From contig JARRNJ010000016.1 of the NCBI GenBank assembly GCA_037385045.1, positions 1-36,531 on the forward strand: a DNA stretch of 36,531 bases, written 5' to 3'. Positions 7,820 through 15,890 of the stretch are shown in pieces. The stretch comes from JARRNJ01 sp037385045. Lineage in GTDB: Bacteria; Pseudomonadota; Gammaproteobacteria; JASBUN01. A model generated the notes under the pieces. The model did not search any database. It worked only from the letters and a program-made list of their open reading frames with translations, and was not told the DNA's origin. Within the stretch, counting starts at the first letter, position 1. Each line of letters begins with the position of its first letter. The position numbers were made by a program, and so were the translations under genes.

Positions 7820-9270
7820 GGCGCCCGGTGACCCTGCGGCGCAACCTGCTGCGCTGGTTGCTGGCCCTGTTGGTGGGTTTGTGGTTCTCCGCCGCGGTGG
7901 CGATTTATTTCATCTCCGTATACTTCGTCAACCTGGCCTACGACCGCGCCTTGAGCGATTCGCTGCTGTCTTTGGCCGCGCAAGTGCAGTTTCATCGGGA
8001 CGGCGTGCGCGTGGAGCTGCCCAAACCGGCGCTGCGCATTCTCGAGTTCGACAAGTACGACCGGGTCTACTACAAGATCGCCGGCCCCGACGGGCGGCTC
8101 ATTTCCGGCTGGGGCAACCTGCCGGCGGCGCCGCCGCCCGACAGCGACGATCCCGATGCGCCGGTGCTGAGCGATGCGGTGTTCAACCACCATCCGATCC
8201 GCATGGCGTCAATGCGCCTGCTCCACGGTTCCGACTACGTCTACGTGCAGATCGCCGAGACCCTGGCGAAGCGCTCGCGGGCGTCGCGGGAGATCCTGTG
8301 GACCATCGCCCTGCCGCAGCTGATCGTCATCGTGCTGGCGGTGCTGGCGGTGTGGTTCGGCGTCAGCCGCGGACTGGCGCCGCTGTCGCGTCTCGAAGCC
8401 CAGGTGGCCAGCCGCTCGCCGCGGGACCTGCGCCCGGTCACTGAAGAGGATGCACCGGAGGAGGTGCGCTCCCTGGTGCAGGCCATCAATACGCTGATGG
8501 CACGGCTGTCGAAGGCGTTCGAGGCCCAACGGCGCTTTATTGCCGACGCCGCCCACCAGCTGCGCACACCGCTGGCGGGCCTGAAAACCCAGGTCGAGCT
8601 CGCCGCCCGCGAAGATGATCCCGGCCGCACCCATCGGCTGCTGTCCCAGCTCGCCAGCGGCATCGACCAGTCCGGACGCCTGGTCACCCAGCTGCTGGCC
8701 CTGGCCCGGGCCGAGCACTATGCCGAACGCAGCCTCGCGTTGAAGCCGGTAAACCTCGCCGCCATTGCCCGCGAAACCACCAGCGCCTGGGTGCCGTCGG
8801 CGCTGGACAGGGACATCGACATGGGCTTCGACGGCCCGCAGCAGCCGATGGTCATCCTCGGCGACGCCCTGGTGCTCAACGAATTGATCGGCAACCTGCT
8901 GGACAACGCCATTCGCTACACGCCCGCTGGCGGCAGCATCACCGTGCGGCTGTGGGACGAAGCGCAACAGGCGCATCTGAGCGTGGACGACACCGGCCCC
9001 GGCATTCCCGAAGCGGACCGCCAGAGCGTGTTCGAACCGTTCCGCCGCCTGCACGGCACCGATGCCGACGGCTGCGGCCTGGGTCTGGCGATCGCGCGCG
9101 AACTGGCACTCGCTCACGGCGCCGAGTGCTGGCTGGAACCGGGTCCCGGCGGCCGCGGCCTCAGCGCGCACCTGGCGTTCAGCCTGCTGGAGGCGAACGC
9201 GCTCGGCGTTGGGGATGCGCGGGAGATGCGACCGGGTCGAGAACCGGACGGGCGCGGCGACGACGGGTGA
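7816..9270 (+). CDS. Sensor histidine kinase (TctE-like)
   Basis: A 484-residue inner-membrane kinase partner of the preceding regulator. It has a membrane helix (11-37), a periplasmic 2CSK_N-like sensor (about 40-155) and a second helix (161-182). A HAMP-like linker, the HisKA domain with H247 in DAAHQLRTPL, and a HATPase domain follow. Kinase boxes are complete: N box NELIGNLLDNAIRY (355-368), G1 DDTGPGIPEAD (391-401) and G2 GLGLAIA (421-427). The TTG start is favoured by GGAGG seven bases upstream and by the four-base overlap with the regulator stop codon; a GTG four codons in is less well placed. The sensor type often responds to carboxylates in TctE proteins, but here the ligand is unknown. 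Confidence 0.95.
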   Translation: MRRPVTLRRNLLRWLLALLVGLWFSAAVAIYFISVYFVNLAYDRALSDSLLSLAAQVQFHRDGVRVELPKPALRILEFDKYDRVYYKIAGPDGRLISGWGNLPAAPPPDSDDPDAPVLSDAVFNHHPIRMASMRLLHGSDYVYVQIAETLAKRSRASREILWTIALPQLIVIVLAVLAVWFGVSRGLAPLSRLEAQVASRSPRDLRPVTEEDAPEEVRSLVQAINTLMARLSKAFEAQRRFIADAAHQLRTPLAGLKTQVELAAREDDPGRTHRLLSQLASGIDQSGRLVTQLLALARAEHYAERSLALKPVNLAAIARETTSAWVPSALDRDIDMGFDGPQQPMVILGDALVLNELIGNLLDNAIRYTPAGGSITVRLWDEAQQAHLSVDDTGPGIPEADRQSVFEPFRRLHGTDADGCGLGLAIARELALAHGAECWLEPGPGGRGLSAHLAFSLLEANALGVGDAREMRPGREPDGRGDDG

Positions 9271-9901
9271 AGCGCTGACCATACCGGCGCATTTGTGGTC
9301 CCGTTCAGACTTCACCGGTCTGGCCGGTATCCATCCGATCCGCGGCTGCGCCAATCATTACCATCAGGTAACCATCGACCGCGGGAGAGCGACGCCCGGT
9401 CGCAGTCGCCGCCGGTGGCAGTCGGAGTTATGCGGCCGCGTCAGCGGCACGTATGATCATTACCTGTGCATTAACGTGCGGCACCGCAAACCCGCGCCAG
9501 ATGCATGCGCCACGGCAAAAATACCTGCTGCCGTGCGGCTCCTGCGCCGCACCCGCCACCTTACCATTAACTTAACGTGCCGCCGACAGCGATGCTCATG
9601 CCACCACTCGCGCCCGCTCCCTCATTCCCATCATCACACATCTTCGCGCTGTCCGCGTCATCGCGTCTTTGCGCATAAACCAACCGTGAGTCAATCCAAC
9701 CGCGTTTTTTCGTTCACTCAAGTCAGGTTCGTGTAAGTAACGGTTCGTATACTGGCGGCGCTCAAACAGACGGCCGCTGTCGCAGTTCTTGTTTGATAGC
9801 AGCGCGTGCGCGCTCACATGGTACGCCGACCCTTCGCACCGCCGGCGAATCCGCCACGGCATCGTGGCCCCACCGAAGAATCACACGGGCGACATGAGAT
9901 T
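9271..9901. other. Long regulatory intergenic region before the aminotransferase operon
   Basis: A gap of 631 bp, noticeably richer in A and T than the surrounding genes. It holds an inverted repeat TTACC-ATCA-GGTAA (9358-9371), three related sites (GCGGCACGTA at 9444-9453, TTAACGTGCGGC at 9471-9482, TTAACGTGCCGC at 9572-9583) and a promoter-like stretch at 9726-9753. Frames that stay open through it show no domain, no good ribosome-binding site and no credible codon pattern, so I call no gene here. Confidence 0.6.
9726..9753 (+). promoter_or_regulatory. Promoter candidate with GGTTCGT direct repeat
   Basis: A good minus-10 hexamer, TATACT, lies at 9748-9753. No convincing minus-35 is found 17 bp upstream. 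Instead the heptamer GGTTCGT occurs twice, at 9726-9732 and 9742-9748, a 16-bp period with the second copy abutting the minus-10. This fits an activator-dependent promoter for the four-gene operon that begins at 9902, with a leader of about 140 bases. Confidence 0.4.
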
Positions 9902-11302
9902 ATGAATACTGCAATTTCCGATATCGTCGAACAGACCGCCATTGACGACCTGCTGGAAAAGGAAAAGCTCTACTGCTCCTTCGGCGACACGGTCCACTAT
10001 GCCGACCCGCCGAAGCTGTTCACCAGCTGTGAAGGCAGCTATCTGTTCGACGAGCGCGACACTCCGTACCTGGATCTGCAGATGTGGTATTCGGCCGTCA
10101 ACTTCGGTTACAAGAATCCGCGCATCATGGGCGCGCTGCAGCGGCAGATGGACACATTGCCGCAGCTGGCGTGCCAGTACCTGCACAAGGAGAAGGTGGA
10201 GCTGGCCGAAGCGCTGTGCACCCTCACCGAACAGCGCACCGGCGTCAAAGGCCGCGTGCATTTCAACGTCGGCGGTTCACAGGCGGTGGAGGACTCGCTG
10301 AAGCTGGTGCGCAACGCCACCGGCAAGAACCTGATGCTGGCGTTCATGGGCGGCTATCACGGCCGCACCCTGGGCGCCTCGGCCATCACCTCCAGCTACC
10401 GCTACCGGCGCCGGTACGGCCACTTCTCCGACCGCGCCCAGTTCGTGCCGTTCCCCTACTGCTTCCGCTGCCCCTACGACAAGCAGCGCGAAGACTGCGG
10501 ACTGTATTGCGTGCAGCAGTTCGAGCGGCTGTTCGAAACCGAGTATCACTCGGTGTGGGATCACAAGGCCGGCGCCTGCGAGTTCGGCGCCTTTTACATC
10601 GAGCCGATCCAGGGCACCGGCGGCTACATCATCCCGCCCGCCGGCTACATGCAGGAGCTGGCGCGCATCTGCAGGGAGCGCGGCATTCTGCTGGTGGCCG
10701 ACGAAGTGCAGATGGGCTTCTACCGCACCGGCAAACTGTGGTCGTTCGAGCACTTCGGCATCACGCCGGACATCGTCGTGTTCGGCAAGGCGCTGACCAA
10801 CGGCCTCAACCCGTTGTCAGGCATGTGGGCGCGCGAGGAGTTGATCAACCCGCAGCAGTTCCCGCCCGGCTCCACCCATTCCACGTTCTCCTCCAATCCC
10901 ATCGGCACCGCCGTGGGCCTGGAAGTGGTGAAGATGCTGAGCGAAGACGACATGGCCGCCAGGATCAATGAAAAAGGCGCCTACTTCCTGCAGCGGCTGC
11001 GCGACCTGCAGCAACGCTGGCCGGTGATCGGCAACGTCGACGGCCTCGGCCTGGCGCTGCGTATCGAAATCTGCAAACCCGACGGGCGCACGCCCGACCC
11101 CGAGCTCACCGACCGCATGTTCCAGGAAGGGCTCAAAGGCGACCTGGAGGCGAACGGGCGCCGCTACGGCCTGGTGCTGGACGTGGGCGGCTACTACAAG
11201 AACGCCTTCACCATGGCGCCGTCTCTGGAAATCAGCTTCGAGGAAATCGACCTGTCCTTGGAACTGATCGAGGCGCTGCTGCGCCGCTGCGCGGCGCAAT
11301 GA
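9902..11302 (+). CDS. Class III (GABA/ornithine-type) PLP aminotransferase
   Basis: A 466-residue cytoplasmic PLP-dependent aminotransferase of class III. The cofactor phosphate region is NVGGSQAVEDSLK (122-134), GGYHGRT (150-156) stacks on the ring, and DEVQMGF (267-273) holds the aspartate that contacts the pyridine nitrogen. K296 in VFGKALTNGLNPLSG is the Schiff-base lysine. An insertion carries four cysteines, C187-x2-C190-x8-C199-x3-C203, of the type seen in some class III enzymes. The ATG at 9902 is chosen over the open frame upstream because the family N-terminus begins here; its Shine-Dalgarno is weak. It is the first gene of a tight operon with a hydrolase, an ACP and a ketosynthase, so the likely substrate is an acyl or keto-acyl intermediate, not a standard amino acid. 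That is inference from context. Confidence 0.93.
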   Translation: MNTAISDIVEQTAIDDLLEKEKLYCSFGDTVHYADPPKLFTSCEGSYLFDERDTPYLDLQMWYSAVNFGYKNPRIMGALQRQMDTLPQLACQYLHKEKVELAEALCTLTEQRTGVKGRVHFNVGGSQAVEDSLKLVRNATGKNLMLAFMGGYHGRTLGASAITSSYRYRRRYGHFSDRAQFVPFPYCFRCPYDKQREDCGLYCVQQFERLFETEYHSVWDHKAGACEFGAFYIEPIQGTGGYIIPPAGYMQELARICRERGILLVADEVQMGFYRTGKLWSFEHFGITPDIVVFGKALTNGLNPLSGMWAREELINPQQFPPGSTHSTFSSNPIGTAVGLEVVKMLSEDDMAARINEKGAYFLQRLRDLQQRWPVIGNVDGLGLALRIEICKPDGRTPDPELTDRMFQEGLKGDLEANGRRYGLVLDVGGYYKNAFTMAPSLEISFEEIDLSLELIEALLRRCAAQ

Positions 11303-12213
11303 CCATGGCCGCGCAGCACAACGCCGCACCGCTGGTGGCCGTGGCCGGCAACGACGAGGACGTCAGCACCAGCCTCGGCCCCTACGGCACCTACCAGCGC
11401 CGCGGATCTCACGGCGTGGTGTTGATTCACGGCATCACCGGGGCGCCGGTGGAGATGCGCTACCTCGCCCGCAGCCTCGGCCGGCGCGGCTTCACCGTCG
11501 CCTGTCCGCAGCTGGCGGGGCACTGCGAGACCCTGCGCTCGCTGAAAGCCACCGGCTGGCGCGACTGGTACCGGTCGGTGGAGCGGGCGTTCGAGTTTCT
11601 CGCCCGGCGCTGCGATCAGGTTTTCGTCAGCGGCCTTTCCATGGGCGCGCTGCTGGCGCTGCAGCTGGCGGCGGAGAAAAAGGCCCGGGTGGCCGGCGTG
11701 GCGACGCTGTCGGCGACGTTCTTCTACGACGGCTGGAACGTGCCGCGCATCCGCCAACGCCTGGTGCTGCCGCTGGTGCTGCACTCGCCGCTGAAGTACC
11801 TGCTTTCCTACCACGAGCCCTCGCCCTACGGCATCAAGGACGAGCGCATCCGCTCGTTGATCGAAGCCATGTACTCGGGCCGCGAAGCGCTGCGGGTGGA
11901 CCAGGCCGGCTATTCGGAGTTTCCGGCGCTGACCATCGCCGAGACCTTCCGCCTGATCCGCACAGTCAAACGCGGGCTCGGCGGCATCGTCTCGCCGACG
12001 CTGATCGCCCACGCCACCGAGGACGACATGGCCAGCGTCAGGAACGCCCGCTATCTCGCCGCGCGGCTCGGCTCGAGGGAGGTGGAGACCTATCTGGTGG
12101 ACGACTCCTATCACGTCCTGACGCTGGACAAACGCCGCGACGACGTCGCCGACCGCGTCGGGCATTTTTTCAGCGAATGCCTGGCCCGCAACGCCGCGGC
12201 ACGGCGCGCTTGA
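11299..12213 (+). CDS. Alpha/beta hydrolase, Est30/monoglyceride-lipase-like
   Basis: A 304-residue serine hydrolase with no signal peptide. The oxyanion-hole segment is VLIHGITGAP (41-50), the nucleophile elbow GLSMG places S114, the acid is D242 in ATEDDM, and the histidine is H272 in SYHVLTLD. The pattern HVLTLDxxRD at the end is typical of the Est30 carboxylesterase/acylglycerol lipase group. The ATG overlaps the aminotransferase stop codon (ATGA), indicating translational coupling. With an acyl carrier protein and a ketosynthase downstream, a role as a thioesterase releasing an acyl product, or as a lipase or acyltransferase, is reasonable but unproven. A second in-frame ATG lies two codons on. 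Confidence 0.88.
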   Translation: MTMAAQHNAAPLVAVAGNDEDVSTSLGPYGTYQRRGSHGVVLIHGITGAPVEMRYLARSLGRRGFTVACPQLAGHCETLRSLKATGWRDWYRSVERAFEFLARRCDQVFVSGLSMGALLALQLAAEKKARVAGVATLSATFFYDGWNVPRIRQRLVLPLVLHSPLKYLLSYHEPSPYGIKDERIRSLIEAMYSGREALRVDQAGYSEFPALTIAETFRLIRTVKRGLGGIVSPTLIAHATEDDMASVRNARYLAARLGSREVETYLVDDSYHVLTLDKRRDDVADRVGHFFSECLARNAAARRA

Positions 12214-12294
12214 GACCGGTCCGGCCACGGTGGCGACCGACATGCGGAGCAGCGGAGGACCCTCCGTCCCGCGCATAACTACAGGAGACAGACC

Positions 12295-12573
12295 ATGGAT
12301 ACATTCGAACGCCTGAAGAAGATTCTGGTCGACAAATTCGATCTCGACCCGGCGCAGGTGGTACCCGAAAGTACCGCCGAAACCCTGGGCCTGGATTCGC
12401 TGGACTTCATCGAAGTGCTGTTCGAGCTCGAAGACGAGTTCGGCGTTCGCATCGGCGACGACACCATGAACCGCCCCAAACTGGATTCGCTGGCCGACAT
12501 CGTCAAGAGCCTCGACGATCTGGTGGCCGAGCAGAGCGTAGCCGGGGCCGCGCAGGAGTCGGCAAGCTCGTGA
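12295..12573 (+). CDS. Acyl carrier protein
   Basis: A 92-residue acidic four-helix carrier protein. The phosphopantetheine attachment serine is S35 in LGLDSLDFIE, followed by the acidic helix FELEDEFGVRIGDD that docks partner enzymes. The start is well supported by AGGAG seven bases before the ATG. It is slightly longer than FabD-pathway ACPs because of an Ala/Ser-rich C-terminal tail. The next gene, a FabF-like ketosynthase, overlaps it by four bases (GTGA), so the two are probably made together and work together. Since this pair sits outside a fab cluster and beside an aminotransferase, it is more likely a specialised ACP than the housekeeping AcpP. Confidence 0.95.
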   Translation: MDTFERLKKILVDKFDLDPAQVVPESTAETLGLDSLDFIEVLFELEDEFGVRIGDDTMNRPKLDSLADIVKSLDDLVAEQSVAGAAQESASS

Positions 12574-13814
12574 GACGTGTAGCCATCACCGGCATCGGCG
12601 TCATCTCGCCGCTGGGCAACGACCGGGACACCTTCTTCGGCAATCTGCTCGCCGGCCGTTCGGGCGTCGCGCCGATATCCTGGGACCTGGACGGCAAAAG
12701 CTACCGCTATCCCGCCGGGCGCAGCGACTTCGATCCGGGCGAGCACCTGCCAGGCCTGAAGCGCCACGCGCTGGCCTCACTCGACCGCGTCACCCAGATG
12801 GGCCTGGCCGCCAGCGCGCAGGCCCTGGAAGACGCCGGGCTGCAGTGCGGTGAAGAGGACAGCGAGCGTATCGGCGTCTACCTGGGCACGGGCATGGGCG
12901 GCGCCACGTCGCTGGAGGAAAGCTACGTGCAGCTGCTGACCCGGGATCCCGAGCGGCTCAAGCCGCTGACCGTGCCGATGGTGATGAACAATGCCGCCGC
13001 CGGCAACATCGCCAGCACCCACGGCCTGCGCGGACCCAACGTCACCGTATCCTGCGCCTGCGCCTCGTCGGCGGTGGCGATCGGTGAGGCCTACCGCCAG
13101 ATCCGCTTCGGCTACAGCGATGTCATGCTCACCGGCGGTGTCGAGGCGCTGCTCACCTTCGGACTGTTCCAGGCCTGGTCGGCGCTGCGCACGCTGGCGG
13201 CGGTGGACGAGCGCGATCCGTCGGCTTCGTGCAAACCGTTCGACCGCAACCGCAGCGGCCTGGTGCTGGCCGAGGGCGCGGCCATTTTGGCACTTGAAGA
13301 ATGGGAGCGGGCGCAGGTACGGGGCGCGCGCATTTACGGCGAGCTGGTCGGCTACGGCTGCACCAACGACGCGTCCCACATCACGCGTCCGTCGGTGGAC
13401 GGCCAGGCGCGCGCCATCACCCTGGCGCTGAAAGACGCCGAACTGCAGCCCGCGGACATCGACTACATCAACGCCCACGGCACCGCCACCCGCGCCAACG
13501 ACGCCACCGAAACCCAGGCGATCAAGCGGGCGCTGGGCGATGCTGCGAAAAACGTTCCCATCAGCTCGACCAAGTCCATGCACGGCCACCTGATGGGTGC
13601 GGCCGGAGCGATGGAGTTTTCCGCGGCGCTGCTGGCCATGCTGCACGGCGCCATTCCACCGACCGCCAACCTGCATGACCCGGACCCGGAGTGCGATCTG
13701 GACTATGTGCCCAACGAAGCCCGCGGCAATGTGCCGCTGCGCACCATCATGTCCAACGCCTTTGCCTTCGGCGGCACCAATGCAGTACTGATCGCCCGCG
13801 CCGGCGGGCAATGA
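12570..13814 (+). CDS. Beta-ketoacyl-ACP synthase II (FabF-like)
   Basis: A 414-residue condensing enzyme that joins an acyl group to malonyl-ACP by decarboxylative Claisen condensation. The catalytic triad is complete: C164 in SCACASSA, H303 in NAHGTATRAND and H340 in STKSMHGHLMGAAG, with the conserved K335. The C-terminal NAFAFGGTNAVL loop is also present. Length is the normal one for FabF. The GTG start overlaps the ACP stop codon, with AGGAG 11 bases upstream. The full active site argues that it elongates chains and is not a chain-length factor. No ketoreductase, dehydratase or enoyl reductase is encoded nearby, so a beta-keto product could be passed to the aminotransferase of the same operon. 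Confidence 0.95.
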   Translation: MRRVAITGIGVISPLGNDRDTFFGNLLAGRSGVAPISWDLDGKSYRYPAGRSDFDPGEHLPGLKRHALASLDRVTQMGLAASAQALEDAGLQCGEEDSERIGVYLGTGMGGATSLEESYVQLLTRDPERLKPLTVPMVMNNAAAGNIASTHGLRGPNVTVSCACASSAVAIGEAYRQIRFGYSDVMLTGGVEALLTFGLFQAWSALRTLAAVDERDPSASCKPFDRNRSGLVLAEGAAILALEEWERAQVRGARIYGELVGYGCTNDASHITRPSVDGQARAITLALKDAELQPADIDYINAHGTATRANDATETQAIKRALGDAAKNVPISSTKSMHGHLMGAAGAMEFSAALLAMLHGAIPPTANLHDPDPECDLDYVPNEARGNVPLRTIMSNAFAFGGTNAVLIARAGGQ

Positions 13815-14192
13815 TCAGTGGCTTGCAGCTGGTAGCGCGGACCGTTTCGGGTTCCCCGCTACGAGCCACGAGCTACTCGCCACTAGCTGGTAGCCCGGAT
13901 GCAATGCAATGGAATCCGGGAGAGGTCATCGAGCAGCGCCCCGGATTCCGCCTTGCTTCATCCGGGCTACGCCGTTCGGTCCGTCTCGATCGGGTCGACC
14001 GAAGATGACGCACCGCCGGCGGTCGGGACTTTGACCATGCGCAATCCGATGCGCTCGGTTGCGGAACGGCTCGGTGCGTTGCCGCCTCCAACGCCGAACG
14101 CACGCTGCATCTCCCGGTAGCGAGCAGCGCTGCCAACGCCTGTCCCCAGCTACTCGCAACCCGCAACGCGCCACAAGAATGGGAGGTCAACC
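13815..14192. other. Intergenic region with repeat remnants
   Basis: 378 bp between the ketosynthase and the PAP2-like gene. It contains REP-like copy 2 (13891-13969) and, at about 13997-14110, a degenerate member of the TAGGGTGCG family, recognisable from GACCGAAGATGACGCACC and GGTGCGTTGCCGCCTCC. The last 80 bases must hold the PAP2 promoter, but no clear hexamer pair is visible. Confidence 0.55.
13891..13969. repeat. REP-like palindromic element (AGCCCGGATG type), copy 2
   Basis: It begins TAGCCCGGATG and ends CATCCGGGCTA, with the same inner GGAATCCGGGA block as the copy at 5794-5865. It lies 76 bp after the ketosynthase stop codon, again at a gene 3' end. A strong hairpin is expected in RNA. 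Confidence 0.75.
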
Positions 14193-14831
14193 ATGACGCA
14201 AAGGCTCCAGAAGGTGCTGACGGCAGTTCTCGGCGCGGCGCTGCTGCTGAGCGCGGTTCCGGGCGCCTATGCCGCCGGCGGCCCCCTCGGCATCGACCAC
14301 AAGCTCGCCTATGACAACAGTGGCATCTACAAACGCAGCTATCAGAAGGATCTCATCGTCGGCATGATCGTGGGCGAGACCGCCGGCGCGCTGTGGGAGG
14401 GCAACAACACCCGCCTCGGCCATACCCTGTGGCAGTCGGTCGATGCATCCATCCTCGGCGGCGTGTCCAGCAGCGCGTTGAAACTGATCTTCACCCGTGC
14501 CCGCCCGTCCCAGACCAATGACCCGAACAAGTTTTTCCAGGGCGGCAAGCATTACAGCTTTCCCAGCGGCGAAGTCACCACCGTCGCCGCCATCGTCACG
14601 CCGCTGATCGCCGAGTACCACACCGACCATCCGTGGGTCTACGCACTGGAGGCGCTGCCGTTGTATGACGCGGTGGCGCGGATGAAAGTGCACGGTCACT
14701 GGCAGACCGACGTGCTGGCCGGCTGGGCCCTGGGCACCGCGCTGGGGCTCTACGCCCATTCCCGCAAAACGCCCTTGACCCTCGAAGTCCTGCCGGGCGG
14801 ATTTGCGGTGGGACTGCGGACGCGGTTCTGA
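14193..14831 (+). CDS. Periplasmic PAP2-like phosphatase with PSGE motif
   Basis: A 212-residue exported member of the PAP2 (type 2 phosphatidic acid phosphatase) superfamily. A signal peptide (1-27, ending AYAA) precedes the domain. Motif 1, K-x6-RP, is K97 to P105 (KLIFTRARP). Motif 3, R-x5-H-x3-D, is R163, H169 and D173. Motif 2 is PSGE (124-127), not the usual PSGH, so the histidine that normally acts as acid/base is a glutamate. The phospho-histidine nucleophile H169 remains. GGGAGG six bases before the ATG fixes the start. It probably acts in the periplasm or at the membrane surface on a lipid phosphate or pyrophosphate, or it has lost the phosphatase chemistry. It is monocistronic in appearance. 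Confidence 0.85.
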   Translation: MTQRLQKVLTAVLGAALLLSAVPGAYAAGGPLGIDHKLAYDNSGIYKRSYQKDLIVGMIVGETAGALWEGNNTRLGHTLWQSVDASILGGVSSSALKLIFTRARPSQTNDPNKFFQGGKHYSFPSGEVTTVAAIVTPLIAEYHTDHPWVYALEALPLYDAVARMKVHGHWQTDVLAGWALGTALGLYAHSRKTPLTLEVLPGGFAVGLRTRF

Positions 14832-15416
14832 GCGGCGACGCCTGCCGATTTTCTTGGATGCAGGCGCAACGATGCAGAGTGCGCGCAGTCGCAGGGAACG
14901 CAGAGGGATGATCATTGTATGAATCGGAAAGCGCGGGGGGCGCCCACCTACCGCGATGCACCGTGAAAGCCGGAACTCACCGGGACCGCCGCGGCGACGT
15001 GGTCAATTGCCAGTCAACCTGGTGCGTTGCCGCCTGCAGCGTCGAACGCACCCTACGTCCACTGAGCGGTGACGCGCCGTGAACGCCCGGACTCACCGGG
15101 CACGCACGACTGAGGTGGCGATTGGTAGCAGCCCGGCGTTGCCGCCTGCGGTGTCCGGCGCACCCTGCGCCGACGGCGCCCCGGTTGCCACGGCCATTCG
15201 CTTCGCTCCGCGCCCTCTGCAGCTCTGCGCCCTCTGCGTTGTCGGCGGACGCCAAACGGCGGGGCTGTGCGCCACGCGTCACGGTACGGTGTGGCGATTG
15301 ATCTGGGTCGTTTCGCCGCGTCGGCTTTCGGGGTATATTAGTAATGTCTAAACTAGTCCCATCCGGGGCCGCTATTCTGGATTGACTCTGCATCGAACCT
15401 GTCCGAGGGTATGACC
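14832..15416. other. Repeat-derived intergenic region
   Basis: 585 bp with no convincing gene. A diverged direct duplication is visible: CCGTGAAAGC at 14961 followed by GCGTTGCCGCCTGC at 15024, then CCGTGAACGC at 15077 followed by GCGTTGCCGCCTGC at 15136. Both halves carry the right end of the TAGGGTGCG repeat family (the first ends CGCACCCTACG near 15056). Around 15203-15245 there is CCCTCTGC/TCTGCG filler. A 90-codon frame at 15079-15351 crosses these repeats and is judged spurious. The last 80 bases are less GC-rich and probably hold the promoter of the next gene. Confidence 0.6.
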
Positions 15417-15890
15417 ATGGAGCGCGAAAAACTGGCCGCCAAAGCCTACCAACGGGCCTACGAGCTGGACGCCAAGTACGGCTGCTGCCCGCAGTGCGTG
15501 CTTACCGCCGTCAAGGAAACGGTGGGCGGCATATCCGACGAGCTGATCAAGGCCAGCCACGGCCTCTCCGGCGGCGGCAGCCTGATGGGCGCCGGCACCT
15601 GCGGCGCATTGACCGGCGGGCTGGTGGCCCTGGGCACGCGCCGCGGCCGCGACGCCGACAAGTTGCACAAGGGGCGCGGCATGGCCAACTTCCAGGCCGG
15701 CCGCGAGCTGGTGGAGCGCTTTCACCAGGAGTTCGGCGGCACCAGCTGCGAGCATCTGCAGCAGTGCTTCTCCGGACGCACCTGGGATTTCTGGAAACCC
15801 GCAGAGTACAAAGGCTTTTCCGCGGCGCGCGGCGACCAGTGCGCACGGGCGACCGGCCTGGTCACCAAGTGGGTGATCGAAATGCTGTAG
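15417..15890 (+). CDS. C_GCAxxG_C_C family putative redox-active protein
   Basis: A 157-residue cytoplasmic protein with the cysteine spacing of the C_GCAxxG_C_C family: C23-C24-x2-C27 near the N-terminus, GAGTCGALTGG with C62, then C111, C117 and C142. Members are thought to bind a metal or Fe-S centre or to cycle thiols, but the function is not established. The ATG at 15417 is preferred to that at 15411 because GAGGG (15405-15409) lies seven bases before it and only one base before the other. It is a single gene with its own leader, lying between repeat DNA and the STAND regulator, and no redox partner adjoins it. Confidence 0.85.
   Translation: MEREKLAAKAYQRAYELDAKYGCCPQCVLTAVKETVGGISDELIKASHGLSGGGSLMGAGTCGALTGGLVALGTRRGRDADKLHKGRGMANFQAGRELVERFHQEFGGTSCEHLQQCFSGRTWDFWKPAEYKGFSAARGDQCARATGLVTKWVIEML

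Noticed and set aside
9596..9862. 88-codon minus-strand frame in the gap before the aminotransferase
   Set aside because: No domain and no credible ribosome-binding site, and it overlaps the likely promoter.
15079..15351. 90-codon plus-strand frame after the PAP2 gene
   Set aside because: Runs through repeat-derived DNA and lacks a ribosome-binding site and any domain.
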